Notes under the pieces: generated by a model | What the model saw: only the letters and a program-made list of their open reading frames with translations | What the model was told of the DNA's origin: nothing | Databases searched by the model: none | Translations under genes and position numbers: made by a program | Source: Furfurilactobacillus milii | GTDB taxonomy: Bacteria; Bacillota; Bacilli; Lactobacillales; Lactobacillaceae | Assembly: GCF_009863985.1 (NCBI RefSeq) | Contig: NZ_WEZT01000002.1 | Coordinates: 59,888 to 123,887 of the forward strand | Length of the DNA: 64,000 nucleotides | Direction of reading: 5' to 3' | Part shown: positions 35,373 through 45,951 of the stretch, piece after piece | Position numbering within the stretch: the first letter of the stretch is position 1 | Layout of the letters: every line of letters begins with the position of its first letter

Positions 35373-35415
35373 TATCTTGCTAACACATAAAGAAAGCTAA
35401 GGCTGGAGAAAAAAC

Positions 35416-35811
35416 ATGCACTTTGACTTTGATGGCAATACGCCACTTTATTTACAAGTGGCAGAACAAATTGAAGAAGCCATTTTAACGAATGGTTTTA
35501 AGTCCGGGGAACAAGTGCCGTCAACGACCGAGATTTCCAGGGAATTTCACATTAACCCTGCAACTGTGTTAAAGGGTATGAATATTTTGGTTAATGACGA
35601 GATTATTGAAAAGCGTCGTGGACTTGGCATGTTTGTATTGGAAGGCGCACGTGAGCGGATTACGGACAAGCGGCGTACCCAATTTTATGAAGACAACATT
35701 CAGCCACTGATTAACGCCGCAAGGCAAATCGGTCTTTCGGAAGCTGTTTTGGCAGAGATGATTAAACGGGGGTATGCAGATAATGGCACTGACAATCACC
35801 AAATTGACTAA
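35416..35811 (+). CDS. GntR-family regulator, YtrA subfamily
   Basis: 131-residue regulator with an N-terminal GntR winged helix (PLYLQVAEQIEEAILTNGFKSGEQVPSTTEISREFHINPATVLKGMNIL, about 10-58) and only a short helical tail, typical of the YtrA subfamily that lacks a large effector domain. Such regulators repress adjacent ABC genes, often inducible by cell-wall antibiotics. The next gene starts inside its 3' end, so they are translationally coupled. Confidence 0.9.
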   Translation: MHFDFDGNTPLYLQVAEQIEEAILTNGFKSGEQVPSTTEISREFHINPATVLKGMNILVNDEIIEKRRGLGMFVLEGARERITDKRRTQFYEDNIQPLINAARQIGLSEAVLAEMIKRGYADNGTDNHQID

Positions 35812-36640
35812 GCACGCAGGGCGCAAGATGCTCCTTCACAGTGCCAACCTAACGTTTGAACCGGAAACAATTTATGGTCTACTGGGTCGTAACGGGGCTG
35901 GCAAAAGCACTTTACTAAATATGGTTGCCGACCGAATTCCGCGATCAAGTGGTGAAATCACAATTGACGGCCAATCAGTTCACGAAAATGATCATGTTTT
36001 ACAACGACTTTTTTTGGCCAGCGAAGATAACCTGTATCCTGCTCGTGAACGAGTAAATAACTTATTTAAGATCACGAAGCAACTATACGGCGACTTTGAT
36101 GATGACTATGCTGAATATTTAGCTAAAGCATTTGGCTTAAATACACGCACCAGTTTTGGACGCTTATCGACAGGTTATCGAACTATATTTAAGGATATTG
36201 TTGCACTTTGCGTACCGGCAGATTACATCATGTTAGACGAACCAGTTCTTGGCCTTGACGCTGGACATCGTGAACTGTTTTACCGCGAGTTGATAACTAC
36301 TTATGCGAACCGTCCACGAACCTTTATTATTGCGACCCATTTGATTGAGGAAGTAGAAACGATCCTAAATAATGTGATTGTGATTAATCAAGGTCAAATT
36401 AAACTAGCAGAGCCTGTCGAGGCACTGATGGCTCGGTCATATCGTTTGGCTGGACCAAGCGATGCGATGGCAACGTTCTTGCCTAATGTCAAGGTGCTGT
36501 CACAAAGTTCGTTTGGACATGAAACGAGGGCGATTGTAACGATGATTGGCTCACCGGCATTACCAGCGGGAATTGCTAAACAAGCTTTGAGCTTGCAGGA
36601 TCTGTTTGTGGCATTAACGGAGGGTAGTCATGAAGATTAA
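35783..36640 (+). CDS. ABC transporter ATP-binding protein of the YtrA-type operon
   Basis: The start ATG at 35783 (MALTITKLTKHAGRKML) lies about 10 bases after CGGGGG; ATG 35774 is too close to that site. 285 residues. Walker A LLGRNGAGKST (about residues 34-44) and Walker B YIMLDEPVLGLD are intact. The signature motif is divergent: LSTGYRTIFK replaces LSGGQ. This variant is seen in some YtrB/BcrA-like exporters. The C-terminal 70 residues form an extra domain with no recognised motif. It overlaps the permease gene by 11 bases. Confidence 0.88.
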   Translation: MALTITKLTKHAGRKMLLHSANLTFEPETIYGLLGRNGAGKSTLLNMVADRIPRSSGEITIDGQSVHENDHVLQRLFLASEDNLYPARERVNNLFKITKQLYGDFDDDYAEYLAKAFGLNTRTSFGRLSTGYRTIFKDIVALCVPADYIMLDEPVLGLDAGHRELFYRELITTYANRPRTFIIATHLIEEVETILNNVIVINQGQIKLAEPVEALMARSYRLAGPSDAMATFLPNVKVLSQSSFGHETRAIVTMIGSPALPAGIAKQALSLQDLFVALTEGSHED

Positions 36641-37418
36641 ACCAGTTTATCAATTTCGTCTTCAGCGTGATGCAAAACTGTTGGGATGGGGTTATTTAGC
36701 TTCGTTTGTTGGCTTGTGGTTCATTCCATTTTTGATCAGATGGATGACCAGTGGCCTTAAAGCAGCGTTACCACTTAAACCGTATCTTGCAACTAATGCG
36801 TTAGAGTCGATTATGGTCTTGTTTCTGTTTGTAGTCGGCGCACTTGTGTATCAGGGATTTGAATTATTTATTCAAAATGGCATTTCAAGGCGCACTTACT
36901 GGACAGGAAAATTACTGAGTCTGATGACAATTGCTGTTGGTATTTCCTTTATTAATGTTTTATATCGGTTACTGGTAGCACAACCGCTGGGGATGCGAAC
37001 CTTTGAAAGTGCCGGTCGCGCAGAATTTGGTCATTTCATTCAACACGGCAACATTGATATCTTTTGGTTTTGGATTCGTGCGCTGAGTACGTTGACATTA
37101 GCATTGGCACTCGGTATGCTCGTTGGCTCTGTGTTGGGGCTAATGACGACTAGGTGGAAGATTATTACATTTGTTGCTGCGCCAATTATTGGTCTTGGCC
37201 TGCTGACATTTATTTTGTACGCTGGTACAAATGGTGGTCAACCGATTTCATTCACATCGACCTGGTTGGGAAGTCTATTCCGGGTGATGTACGGATTTGA
37301 TGGCTATATTCGTTATCAACATCCATTAAATTTAGTTATTACAAACTTTATTTTAAGCGCAATCTGTTTGGCTGTTAGTTACTGCTTTAACCGTTTGTTA
37401 CGCCTAAGACGAGTTTAA
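36630..37418 (+). CDS. ABC transporter membrane protein of the YtrA-type operon
   Basis: 262-residue protein with about six membrane helices (near 20-40, 60-82, 100-120, 140-170, 175-200 and 235-257). No family motif could be recognised. Topology and position after the ATPase gene support a permease role in a two-component exporter. The ATG start has ACGGAGGG and overlaps the ATPase stop. Substrate unknown. Confidence 0.8.
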   Translation: MKIKPVYQFRLQRDAKLLGWGYLASFVGLWFIPFLIRWMTSGLKAALPLKPYLATNALESIMVLFLFVVGALVYQGFELFIQNGISRRTYWTGKLLSLMTIAVGISFINVLYRLLVAQPLGMRTFESAGRAEFGHFIQHGNIDIFWFWIRALSTLTLALALGMLVGSVLGLMTTRWKIITFVAAPIIGLGLLTFILYAGTNGGQPISFTSTWLGSLFRVMYGFDGYIRYQHPLNLVITNFILSAICLAVSYCFNRLLRLRRV

Positions 37419-37444
37419 TGGACACAAACGTTAACCATCGTTTA

Positions 37445-37473
37445 TTGACAGCTTGCCCGTTTATCAGTAAACT
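37445..37473 (+). promoter_or_regulatory. rny promoter
   Basis: Perfect -35 TTGACA (37445-37450), 17-base spacer, -10 TAAACT (37468-37473). Confidence 0.82.
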
Positions 37474-37513
37474 GAAATTGTGTAAATAATCAATTTAACA
37501 TCTTACAAGTTTG

Positions 37514-37543
37514 CGGCTGGCTTAACGGTCAGCCATTTTTGAT
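37514..37543 (+). terminator. hairpin in rny leader, possible attenuator
   Basis: GGCTGGC and GTCAGCC form a 7-bp stem (one wobble) around TTAACG and are followed by ATTTTT, only about 12 bases before the rny ribosome binding site. It lies downstream of the rny promoter, so it would act within the rny leader. Confidence 0.5.
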
Positions 37544-37561
37544 GAAGGGCGGGAATTAAAT

Positions 37562-39124
37562 ATGGTTTACGTTGTAACCATAATCCTCGTGCTCATCGCT
37601 ATTATTGCCGGTCTGTATGGCGGACTTGCTATTGCCAAGAAGCGTCACGAACGCGATGTTGACAATGCCAACAATTCTGCCGCAGCCATCCTAAAGAAAG
37701 CTCATCAGGATGCAAAAACCGCTAAAAAAGAGGCTTTACTTGAGGCTCGCGAAGAGAACCACAAGTACCGAACGGACGTTGAAAATGAATTAAAGGATCG
37801 ACGTGCGGAGGTTCAAAAGCAAGAAGATCGGTTATTGCAACGTGAAGAAGCTCTGGATCGCAAGGATAATACGTTTGAAAAGCGTGAAGCTCAATTAACA
37901 CGTAAAGAAGACAAGTTAACTAGTGATCGGGATGCACTGAAACAGCAACAGCAAGAAGCAGCAGACCTCATCGATAAGCGACAACAAGAAGTTGAACGAG
38001 TGGCAGCTTTGTCTCAAGACGAAGCACGTGATTTAGTTATTCAGGAAACAAAGGATCAGTTGGCTCATGAACGAGCTGTGCTGATTAAAGAAAGTGAAGA
38101 AGAGGCCAAGATCTCTGCTGATAAGGAAGCTAAGAACCTGATTGTTGCTGCCATTCAGCGGAGTGTTGCAGACACCGTCTCTGACAATACGGTGACGGTC
38201 GTTACATTGCCGAATGATGACATGAAGGGCCGAATCATTGGTCGTGAGGGTCGTAACATCCGGACACTTGAAACGTTAACTGGAATTGACCTCATTATTG
38301 ACGATACGCCGGAAGCAGTTGTGCTGAGTGGGTTTGATCCCGTTCGTCGTGAAATTGCTAAGTTGGCGTTGGAAAAATTGATTGCTGATGGTCGGATTCA
38401 TCCGGCTAGAATTGAAGAAATGGTTGAAAAAGCACGCAAGGAAATGGATGATAAAATCCGTGAAATTGGTGAACAAACCGTCTTTGATTTAGGCATTCGG
38501 GCCATGAATCCTGATTTAATTAAGACAATTGGGCGAATGAACTACAGAACTAGTTATGGTCAAAATGTTTTGAACCACTCTATTGAAGTTGCTAAGTTGA
38601 CCGCTGTGATGGCGGCAGAACTTGGTGAGGATGTTGCGTTAGCTAAGCGCGCAGGATTATTACACGATATTGGTAAGGCCGTGGATCATGAAGTTGAAGG
38701 ATCTCACGTTGAATTAGGGGTTGAATTGGCAACTAAGTACCATGAAAACCCAGTTGTTATTAACACAATTGCTTCTCACCATGGTGATGTTGAACCGACA
38801 TCTATCATCGCTGTCTTGGTTGGTGCTGCGGATGCTATTTCATCAGCAAGACCAGGCGCACGTTCCGAATCGCTGGAAAATTACATTCAGCGTTTGAAAC
38901 AGTTGGAAGAAATTGCTAACCGTCACGATGGTGTGGCACAAAGTTATGCCATTCAGGCAGGCCGTGAAGTACGGGTTATCGTTAAGCCTCAGGATATCGA
39001 TGATCTTCAAGCAACTGTCATTGCCCGTGACATAAAGAATGAAATTGAAAATGATCTTGAATATCCTGGTCACATCAAAGTGACCGTTATTCGGGAAACG
39101 AGAGCTGTCGAGTACGCCAAATAG
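37562..39124 (+). CDS. rny: ribonuclease Y
   Basis: Membrane-anchored endoribonuclease that initiates mRNA decay in Firmicutes. 520 residues, normal length. Order: one N-terminal transmembrane helix (about 3-25), a long coiled coil (about 28-190), a KH domain ([29 protein letters not shown], about 222-250) and an HD phosphohydrolase domain with the catalytic pair in [12 protein letters not shown] (about 360-371). The ATG start has AGGGCGGG. Usually recA lies close upstream; here two ABC modules are inserted. Confidence 0.97.
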   Translation: MVYVVTIILVLIAIIAGLYGGLAIAKKRHERDVDNANNSAAAILKKAHQDAKTAKKEALLEAREENHKYRTDVENELKDRRAEVQKQEDRLLQREEALDRKDNTFEKREAQLTRKEDKLTSDRDALKQQQQEAADLIDKRQQEVERVAALSQDEARDLVIQETKDQLAHERAVLIKESEEEAKISADKEAKNLIVAAIQRSVADTVSDNTVTVVTLPNDDMKGRIIGREGRNIRTLETLTGIDLIIDDTPEAVVLSGFDPVRREIAKLALEKLIADGRIHPARIEEMVEKARKEMDDKIREIGEQTVFDLGIRAMNPDLIKTIGRMNYRTSYGQNVLNHSIEVAKLTAVMAAELGEDVALAKRAGLLHDIGKAVDHEVEGSHVELGVELATKYHENPVVINTIASHHGDVEPTSIIAVLVGAADAISSARPGARSESLENYIQRLKQLEEIANRHDGVAQSYAIQAGREVRVIVKPQDIDDLQATVIARDIKNEIENDLEYPGHIKVTVIRETRAVEYAK

Positions 39125-39139
39125 GTGACTTAATAGCAT

Positions 39140-39180
39140 AAAACGACACTTAGCCGAAATTAGGCTGATGTCGTTTTTCT
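39140..39180 (+). terminator. rny terminator
   Basis: AAAACGACA plus TTAGCC pair with GGCTGA plus TGTCGTTTT around a short loop, followed by T5. Confidence 0.8.
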
Positions 39181-39366
39181 TTGTTGTTAAACATTATTTT
39201 TAGTAGGGACCACGTGTTCGAATCAACCCAGACAGTGACCGTAAAAAATGTTAAACTTAGACCATCGTTTTTTGGGACTTAGATGAAATTGTTTGTTAGT
39301 TCTAAGTGGGTGAGGCCACTTACGATGAACGACGAATTTTTTGAAGTAGTGAGGAGTTTACGTTAC

Positions 39367-41994
39367 ATGGCAAAAAAGTCAGCACAAGAGAGTATGGAAA
39401 CACCAATGATGAAGCAGTATCAGTCCATCAAGGATCAGTATCCTGATGCCTTTTTGTTTTATCGAATTGGTGATTTTTACGAACTATTTAATGATGATGC
39501 AGTTAAGGGTGCCCAATTGCTCGAATTGACATTAACCGCGCGTAACCATAATTCAGCCGATCCAATCCCAATGTGTGGTGTGCCACATCACGCCGTTCAA
39601 AATTATATTGATATTCTGGTAGACCACGGATATAAAGTTGCCATTTGTGAACAAATGGAAGACCCAGCCCTTGCAAAGGGCATGGTAAAGCGACAAGTTA
39701 TTCAGTTGATTACACCAGGAACGCGCATGGAAACCGGTGTTAGTGGCGCGAAGGAAAATAATTATTTGGCAGGTTTTACCAAACAAGACGATCATTTTGG
39801 CTTTGCATATGCAGATGTTTCTACGGGTGAACTGCGCACCGCTAATCTATCGACATTTGATACAGTCATGAATGAAGTCATGTCTGTCGAGGCCAAAGAA
39901 GTAGTTGTTGACGACACTGTACCTGCTGAGCTGACCGATCAGTTTAAGCCGCTTGGTATTTTGGTCTCACATCAAACGGAGATCACAACTGGGGCAGAAT
40001 TAAGTTTTGTAACACAAGACCTGGATGACGGTGTTGAAACGGCTGCGGTGTCCATGCTGTTGAGCTATATGGAAGGTACCCAGAAGCGGAGTCTGTCTCA
40101 TTTGCAGCGCGCAATTGCATATGAACCGTCCTACTATCTTAAAATGGATCATTATGCCAAACGAAATTTGGAATTGGCAACTAATATTCGTACTGGCAAA
40201 AAATCCGGCACACTTTTATGGTTGCTAGATGAAACTAAGACAGCGATGGGTGGTCGGTTATTAAAGCAGTGGTTAGATCGACCACTGTTGTCACTGGATG
40301 AAATCAAAGCACGTCAAGACAAAGTGGATGAGTTGCTTCAACATTATTTTGAACGCTCAAATCTACAGGATGAACTGGTCAAGGTTTACGATTTAGAGCG
40401 GTTGGCTGGTCGAGTGGCGTTTGGAAGTGTGAATGGTCGAGATTTGATTCAATTGAAGACCTCATTGCAACAGGTGCCAAAAATCAAATATGTTTTAGAA
40501 GAGTTGGATCAAAACGTGTTTGGTGACATGTTGACCGGATTAGACCCTGTTGATGATGTTGCTGAGTTGATTGATCGCGCTATCAACGACGATTCCCCAA
40601 TATCAGTGACTGATGGCGGTGTCATCAAAGATGGTTATGATGATCAGCTTGATGAGTATCGGGATGCAATGAAAAATGGTAAACAGTGGATTGCCGAGCT
40701 TGAAGCCAAGGAACGGCAAGCTACTGGGATCAGTACCCTTAAAATTGGTTATAACCGGGTATTTGGGTACTATATTGAAGTTACCAAGGCAAACCTTAGC
40801 AAGTTGCCAGATGATCGTTATGAGCGTAAGCAAACACTGACTAACGCGGAACGGTTTTCGACGCCAGAATTGAAGGAGAAGGAAACGTTGATTCTGGAGG
40901 CTCAGGAAAAGTCGACTGCCTTGGAGTATCAACTCTTTACCAAGGTTCGGGAGGTTGTGAAGGCTGCCATTGGCCGTTTGCAACGACTGGCTAAAGCATT
41001 GGCCAGCCTAGATGTATTGCAGAGTTTTGCTGTCGTTTCAGAAAACTATCGCTTTGTCCGCCCTGAATTGAATAACGGACATGATTTAGAAATTGAAGAT
41101 GGTCGTCATCCTGTTGTTGAAAAAGTACTCGGAAAACAGGAATATGTGCCTAATGATGTCCGAATGGCCGACGATACAACAGTGCTGCTTATTACTGGAC
41201 CAAACATGTCTGGGAAAAGTACCTATATGCGTCAACTGGCGTTAACCGTCGTGATGGCCCAAATGGGTTGCTTTGTGCCCGCTAAATCCGCTAGTATGCC
41301 GGTGTTTGACCAAATTTTCACCAGAATTGGTGCAGCAGATGATTTAATTTCCGGTAATTCAACGTTCATGGTTGAAATGCAGGAGGCTAACGATGCGTTG
41401 ATGCACGCGACTGCTAATAGTTTAATCTTATTTGACGAAATCGGCCGAGGCACTGCGACCTATGATGGAATGGCATTAGCCCAAGCAATTATCGAGTATG
41501 TTCATGATCACGTTCATGCTAAAACCCTGTTCAGTACGCACTACCATGAATTAACAGCACTAGACGAATCTTTGCATGCGTTGAAAAACATTCACGTTGG
41601 CGCGGTCGAAGAGAACGGTCAACTGGTATTTCTTCATCAAATTCAACCGGGACCAGCTGACAAGTCTTACGGGATTCATGTGGCCAAACTAGCGGGGATG
41701 CCGGATGGATTGTTGTCTAGGGCTAGCACAATTTTGCAAGAGCTTGAGGCTAATGCGGGTGAAACACCAACGCCTGTGAATGTGGATGAACCTTTATCAG
41801 AGCCAGCACCGGAACCTGCGTCAAAACGAAAGCAGACGGCAACAAGCAAACAGTTGGCGCTGTTTGAAACACCGACGATGGATCCGAAGGTTGCAGACAT
41901 TATCAAGGATTTAAAACAGATGAATTTAATGGGCATGACACCGATGGATGTTATGAACAAGTTTTATGATATTCAACAAAAACTACAGTCATAA
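39367..41994 (+). CDS. mutS: DNA mismatch repair protein MutS
   Basis: Mismatch recognition ATPase. The start ATG at 39367 ([19 protein letters not shown]) follows GAGGAG; an in-frame start at 39283 is upstream noise. 875 residues. The mismatch-wedge motif is in [15 protein letters not shown] (Phe-x-Glu equivalent, about residues 35-49). Walker A is [14 protein letters not shown] (about 610-623), Walker [12 protein letters not shown], and the C-terminal helix-turn-helix dimer region has [19 protein letters not shown]. It is followed by mutL after 53 bases. Both act with RuvAB-type genes downstream only by location, not by pathway. Confidence 0.98.
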   Translation: MAKKSAQESMETPMMKQYQSIKDQYPDAFLFYRIGDFYELFNDDAVKGAQLLELTLTARNHNSADPIPMCGVPHHAVQNYIDILVDHGYKVAICEQMEDPALAKGMVKRQVIQLITPGTRMETGVSGAKENNYLAGFTKQDDHFGFAYADVSTGELRTANLSTFDTVMNEVMSVEAKEVVVDDTVPAELTDQFKPLGILVSHQTEITTGAELSFVTQDLDDGVETAAVSMLLSYMEGTQKRSLSHLQRAIAYEPSYYLKMDHYAKRNLELATNIRTGKKSGTLLWLLDETKTAMGGRLLKQWLDRPLLSLDEIKARQDKVDELLQHYFERSNLQDELVKVYDLERLAGRVAFGSVNGRDLIQLKTSLQQVPKIKYVLEELDQNVFGDMLTGLDPVDDVAELIDRAINDDSPISVTDGGVIKDGYDDQLDEYRDAMKNGKQWIAELEAKERQATGISTLKIGYNRVFGYYIEVTKANLSKLPDDRYERKQTLTNAERFSTPELKEKETLILEAQEKSTALEYQLFTKVREVVKAAIGRLQRLAKALASLDVLQSFAVVSENYRFVRPELNNGHDLEIEDGRHPVVEKVLGKQEYVPNDVRMADDTTVLLITGPNMSGKSTYMRQLALTVVMAQMGCFVPAKSASMPVFDQIFTRIGAADDLISGNSTFMVEMQEANDALMHATANSLILFDEIGRGTATYDGMALAQAIIEYVHDHVHAKTLFSTHYHELTALDESLHALKNIHVGAVEENGQLVFLHQIQPGPADKSYGIHVAKLAGMPDGLLSRASTILQELEANAGETPTPVNVDEPLSEPAPEPASKRKQTATSKQLALFETPTMDPKVADIIKDLKQMNLMGMTPMDVMNKFYDIQQKLQS

Positions 41995-42047
41995 TTTGAC
42001 CATTATTCAAAATGAAGCGGTGAAGGTTAACAAGAGGATTAAACAGT

Positions 42048-44111
42048 ATGGCAAAAATTCATGAATTACCCACTGTCCTCGCAGATCAAATTGCTGCTGG
42101 GGAAGTGGTTGAACGACCGGCATCAGTGGTGAAAGAGCTTGTTGAAAATGCCGTTGATGCGCATGCTAAAACGATTGATGTGCTGGTTGAAGAAGCGGGA
42201 CTGAAATCGATTCAAGTAGTTGATGACGGGGTTGGCATTGCGGATGAAGATGTCGAAATGGCCTTTTCACGGCATGCAACCAGCAAAATAACCTCGCGCG
42301 AAGATTTGTTTCGTGTTCATTCATTGGGATTTCGTGGTGAAGCGTTACCTAGTATCGCATCGGTTGCCGATGTTTGGCTAAAAACGGCGACGGGTAAGGG
42401 TGCGGGAAGTGAAGTGCACATCAAAGGCGGCGAAATCCTGACACATACGGCCGCGCAGTCACGACCAGGAACTGAAGTAACCGTCAGCAATTTATTTTTT
42501 AATACGCCGGCGCGCTTAAAATATTTAAAATCACCGCAAACTGAACTAGCCAACATTGTGGATATTGTGGACAGACTTGCACTGGGGCACCCAGATGTCG
42601 CCTTTAGCTTAAGTCACAATGGACGCGAACTATTGCGGACAGCAGGACGTGGGGATAGTCAGCAGGTTGTTGCAGGAATCTACGGTGTCCAAACGGCCCG
42701 CAAAATGGTGGCGATAGAAAATGAGGACGCTGATTTCAAACTGACTGGTTATGTATCGCTGCCTGAATTGACGCGTGCTTCACGTAACTACATTTCGATT
42801 CTGATTAATGGACGTTACATTAAAAATTACCAACTGACGAAGGCTCTTATTAAGGGTTATGGTTCCAAACTGATGGTAGGCCGTTATCCTATCGCCGTCC
42901 TTAATTTAACGATGGATCCGTTCTTAGTTGACGTTAACGTTCATCCAACTAAGCAGGAAGTTAGGCTAAGTAAAGAGCCTGAACTCGCGGATTTAATCGA
43001 CAAGGCGGTTTATAACCGGATTGCGCAGGAAAACTTAATTCCTGACGCTTATCAAAATTTACGTGGCGAACCAAGTCTGGATTCAAATGCTTTGGCACAG
43101 CGACTAAGCGAAGCATCGACCACCAGGAATGCAGATGTGAATGTTCATTACGCGCGGCCACAACAGTTGGCAGGACGGCAAACGCAACCGGTAGAATCAT
43201 CTTCAGCAGTTGTGGATTCAGGTTCAGAAACAGATGCTGGAACGACGGCCAGGGATGATGGTAACGTTGGTACAACGTTGCCAAATGCCTTACCAATACA
43301 AACATTGGCGCCTGTTGTGGTGCATCATGTGGACGACATGGCAGACGCTTCAGTTGCGGCTTTCGATGCGCGCTATGCTCATGATGACACGACACCATTC
43401 GGCGATGAAGAAGCACCACAAGTACCAGTGCCAAATGAGGAAACGGAAATGTTACCAGATCAATCAACCGGTAATGATGGCCAACGTCGTTTTCCAGAAT
43501 TAACTTACATTGGCCAAATGCACGGCACTTTTCTGTTTGCTCAAGCTGAAGATGGTCTTTACTTCATTGATCAGCATGCAGCTCAGGAGCGAATCAAGTA
43601 TGAATACTACCGTGTTAAAATTGGTGAAGTTAGTCGAGATTTGCAAAAACTGTTGGTACCGATCGTTTTGGACTATCCGACTAGTGATGTCTTAAAGATT
43701 AATGACGCTAAGGATAAGCTCGAACAACTGGGATTGTTTTTGGAACCGTTTGGCAACAACAGTTTTATTGTGCGTCAGCATCCAACCTGGTTTGAAGAAG
43801 GTCAAGAAGAGTCAACGATTCGTGAAATGATTGACTGGGTGCTGACTGATCACGATTTAACGGTTGCCAAATTCCGTGTGAAAACGGCGATTATGATGAG
43901 TTGTAAACGGTCAATTAAGGCCAATCATCATTTGGATGAACGGCAGGCCCGAGCGTTATTACACGATTTGGCTCAGACACAAAATCCGTTTAATTGCCCA
44001 CATGGGCGGCCTGTCGTGGTTCATTTTACTAACGCTGATATGGAAAAAATGTTTAAGCGAATCCAGGATTCTCACGAATCGTGGGCAGAATTTGATGAGC
44101 ATGAATTTTAG
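42048..44111 (+). CDS. mutL: DNA mismatch repair protein MutL
   Basis: GHKL ATPase that couples MutS to downstream repair. 687 residues. N-terminal motifs: [19 protein letters not shown] and [13 protein letters not shown] (about residues 29-105). A variable acidic linker (about 345-480) is followed by the dimerisation domain, which carries the endonuclease motif [14 protein letters not shown] (about 507-520) and CPHGRP near the C terminus, so this is the nicking type typical of species without MutH. Start ATG with AAGAGG. Confidence 0.97.
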   Translation: MAKIHELPTVLADQIAAGEVVERPASVVKELVENAVDAHAKTIDVLVEEAGLKSIQVVDDGVGIADEDVEMAFSRHATSKITSREDLFRVHSLGFRGEALPSIASVADVWLKTATGKGAGSEVHIKGGEILTHTAAQSRPGTEVTVSNLFFNTPARLKYLKSPQTELANIVDIVDRLALGHPDVAFSLSHNGRELLRTAGRGDSQQVVAGIYGVQTARKMVAIENEDADFKLTGYVSLPELTRASRNYISILINGRYIKNYQLTKALIKGYGSKLMVGRYPIAVLNLTMDPFLVDVNVHPTKQEVRLSKEPELADLIDKAVYNRIAQENLIPDAYQNLRGEPSLDSNALAQRLSEASTTRNADVNVHYARPQQLAGRQTQPVESSSAVVDSGSETDAGTTARDDGNVGTTLPNALPIQTLAPVVVHHVDDMADASVAAFDARYAHDDTTPFGDEEAPQVPVPNEETEMLPDQSTGNDGQRRFPELTYIGQMHGTFLFAQAEDGLYFIDQHAAQERIKYEYYRVKIGEVSRDLQKLLVPIVLDYPTSDVLKINDAKDKLEQLGLFLEPFGNNSFIVRQHPTWFEEGQEESTIREMIDWVLTDHDLTVAKFRVKTAIMMSCKRSIKANHHLDERQARALLHDLAQTQNPFNCPHGRPVVVHFTNADMEKMFKRIQDSHESWAEFDEHEF

Positions 44112-44199
44112 CGTGTGGTTTGACTTGGGATGGATTTGAGTAATGACGTGCTCTCGTTCAGACAGTTTAAAGTTGGCCGATGCAAACGGAGGAAAATGA

Positions 44200-44802
44200 A
44201 TGTTTGAGTATTTAATTGGTCTCGTGACGGTGGTGACGCCGGCCTATGTTGTTCTAGAAGTAAACGGGGTCGGCTATTTGTTACAAACAGCGAACCCGTA
44301 CCGGTTTCAAGAGGATCCTAAAAAGAATGTTAAAATCTACGTTTACCAAGCTGTTCGCGATACTGACATTAACTTGTTTGGGTTTGTCGACAGTGAAGAA
44401 AAACAGTTATTCCTTAAATTGCTTAATGTATCAGGTATCGGTCCCAAGAGTGCACTGGCCATTTTGGCAAACGAAGATCATGGCGGCCTGATCAGTGCAA
44501 TTACAAATAATGATGTTAAGTATCTGACGAAGTTTCCTGGTATTGGTAAAAAGACGGCACAACAAATTGTTTTGGATTTACAGGGGAAATTAGGCGATAT
44601 TGGAATCGTTACGTCAGCTACGGAGGTCGAAACAGGACCTACTGTTAATTCATCAGCTCTTCGTGATGCGTTGGCGGCGCTTAGCGCATTAGGCTACAGC
44701 GGTGCGGATGTTAAACGGGTGGCGAAAAAGTTAGATGATAATCAAACAACAAGTACGGATGCCTATTTAAGTCAAGCCCTACGTTTGTTAACTCAAGCGT
44801 AG
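44200..44802 (+). CDS. ruvA: Holliday junction branch migration protein RuvA
   Basis: Binds four-way junctions and recruits the RuvB motor. 200 residues: OB-fold (1-62, [26 protein letters not shown]), tandem helix-hairpin-helix motifs ([16 protein letters not shown] and [19 protein letters not shown], about 72-130) and the C-terminal RuvB-binding domain (about 150-200). ATG start with CGGAGG. ruvB follows after 66 bases that contain the shared leader motif. Confidence 0.97.
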   Translation: MFEYLIGLVTVVTPAYVVLEVNGVGYLLQTANPYRFQEDPKKNVKIYVYQAVRDTDINLFGFVDSEEKQLFLKLLNVSGIGPKSALAILANEDHGGLISAITNNDVKYLTKFPGIGKKTAQQIVLDLQGKLGDIGIVTSATEVETGPTVNSSALRDALAALSALGYSGADVKRVAKKLDDNQTTSTDAYLSQALRLLTQA

Positions 44803-44811
44803 TATGATTTA

Positions 44812-44849
44812 AAGAGTGATGCCGAAGCCCGGGTAGAAACCGGGCAATA
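44812..44849 (+). promoter_or_regulatory. leader with shared 19-base motif upstream of ruvB
   Basis: AAGAGTGATGCCGAAGCCC (44812-44830) is identical to 11402-11420 upstream of maltose phosphorylase. Here it continues into a strong hairpin, GCCCGG (44827-44832) with CCGGGC, around GTAGAAA. The ruvB ribosome binding site (GAAGGGGG) follows about 10 bases later. Confidence 0.6.
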
Positions 44850-44868
44850 AACTAGAAGGGGGACTGTT

Positions 44869-45876
44869 ATGGACGACGAGTTAATGTCAAACGAGCCTGT
44901 GGACGATCAGGAAGAGTCTTTAGAGCGTTCTTTACGACCCGCAACGTTGGCGCAGTATATTGGTCAAGATACTGTCAAACATCAGTTAGAGGTCTATATT
45001 CAGGCTGCTAGTGCCCGTGAAGAATCATTAGACCACGTGCTCCTCTATGGACCACCAGGTTTAGGGAAAACAACGCTTGCCATGGTGATTGCTAATGAAA
45101 TGCACGTAAATATCAAAACCACTAGTGGTCCAGCAATTGAAAAGCCGGGTGACGTAATTGCCCTGTTAAACGAACTTCAGCCCGGCGATATTTTGTTCAT
45201 CGATGAAATTCATCGTTTGCCAAAAATTGTCGAAGAAATGTTGTATTCCGCAATGGAAGACTTTTTCGTTGATATTGTTGTCGGCCAGGGTCCCACAGCT
45301 CATCCAGTGCATTTTCCGCTGCCTCCATTTACTTTGATTGGGGCGACTACGCGAGCAGGTCTACTGTCAGCACCTTTGCGTGATCGATTCGGGATTGTGG
45401 AACATATGAACTATTATTCGACTGCTGACTTGGAAGAAATTACGTTGCGATCTGCCGATATCCTTGCGACTCAAATCGTTAAGGAGGGGGCTCATGAAAT
45501 TGCCCGTCGTTCTCGTGGCACCCCCCGAATTGCTAACCGGCTATTAAAACGGGTGCGCGATTTTGCTGAGGTTAGTGATCATGATGCCGTTGATGCTGAA
45601 ATCGTGGATCACGCACTGAAAGTCTTAGGCGTGGATGATCTCGGCTTAGACGAAGTGGATTTAAAATTGCTTCGAACCATGATTAAATATTATGATGGCG
45701 GACCGGTTGGCTTGACCACATTGGCTGCAAACATCGGTGAAGAATCGGATACGATTGCCGAAGTTTATGAGCCATACCTGCTACAAATTGGCATGATCAA
45801 ACGAACACCACGGGGTCGAACCGTGACTTCGGCAGCTTACCAACATTTAAAAATTCCCGAACCAAAAGGGGACTAA
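44869..45876 (+). CDS. ruvB: Holliday junction branch migration ATPase RuvB
   Basis: AAA+ hexameric motor for branch migration. 335 residues. [18 protein letters not shown], Walker [10 protein letters not shown] (about residues 60-68), Walker [11 protein letters not shown] (about 109-118), sensor 1 [19 protein letters not shown], and the C-terminal winged helix ([37 protein letters not shown]). ATG start with AAGGGGG. In many Firmicutes queA and tgt follow; here yajC follows directly. Confidence 0.98.
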   Translation: MDDELMSNEPVDDQEESLERSLRPATLAQYIGQDTVKHQLEVYIQAASAREESLDHVLLYGPPGLGKTTLAMVIANEMHVNIKTTSGPAIEKPGDVIALLNELQPGDILFIDEIHRLPKIVEEMLYSAMEDFFVDIVVGQGPTAHPVHFPLPPFTLIGATTRAGLLSAPLRDRFGIVEHMNYYSTADLEEITLRSADILATQIVKEGAHEIARRSRGTPRIANRLLKRVRDFAEVSDHDAVDAEIVDHALKVLGVDDLGLDEVDLKLLRTMIKYYDGGPVGLTTLAANIGEESDTIAEVYEPYLLQIGMIKRTPRGRTVTSAAYQHLKIPEPKGD

Positions 45877-45951
45877 TTTGCTGGATTCGTTTGGCAAGCG
45901 TCGGAAAGTCTGTTACAGTACTCTACAGAATAAATGAATGAGGTGGATAAA

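Noticed and set aside
42961-43467. 168-codon minus-strand reading frame inside mutL
   Set aside because: It lies opposite the variable linker of mutL and has no start signal or family resemblance.
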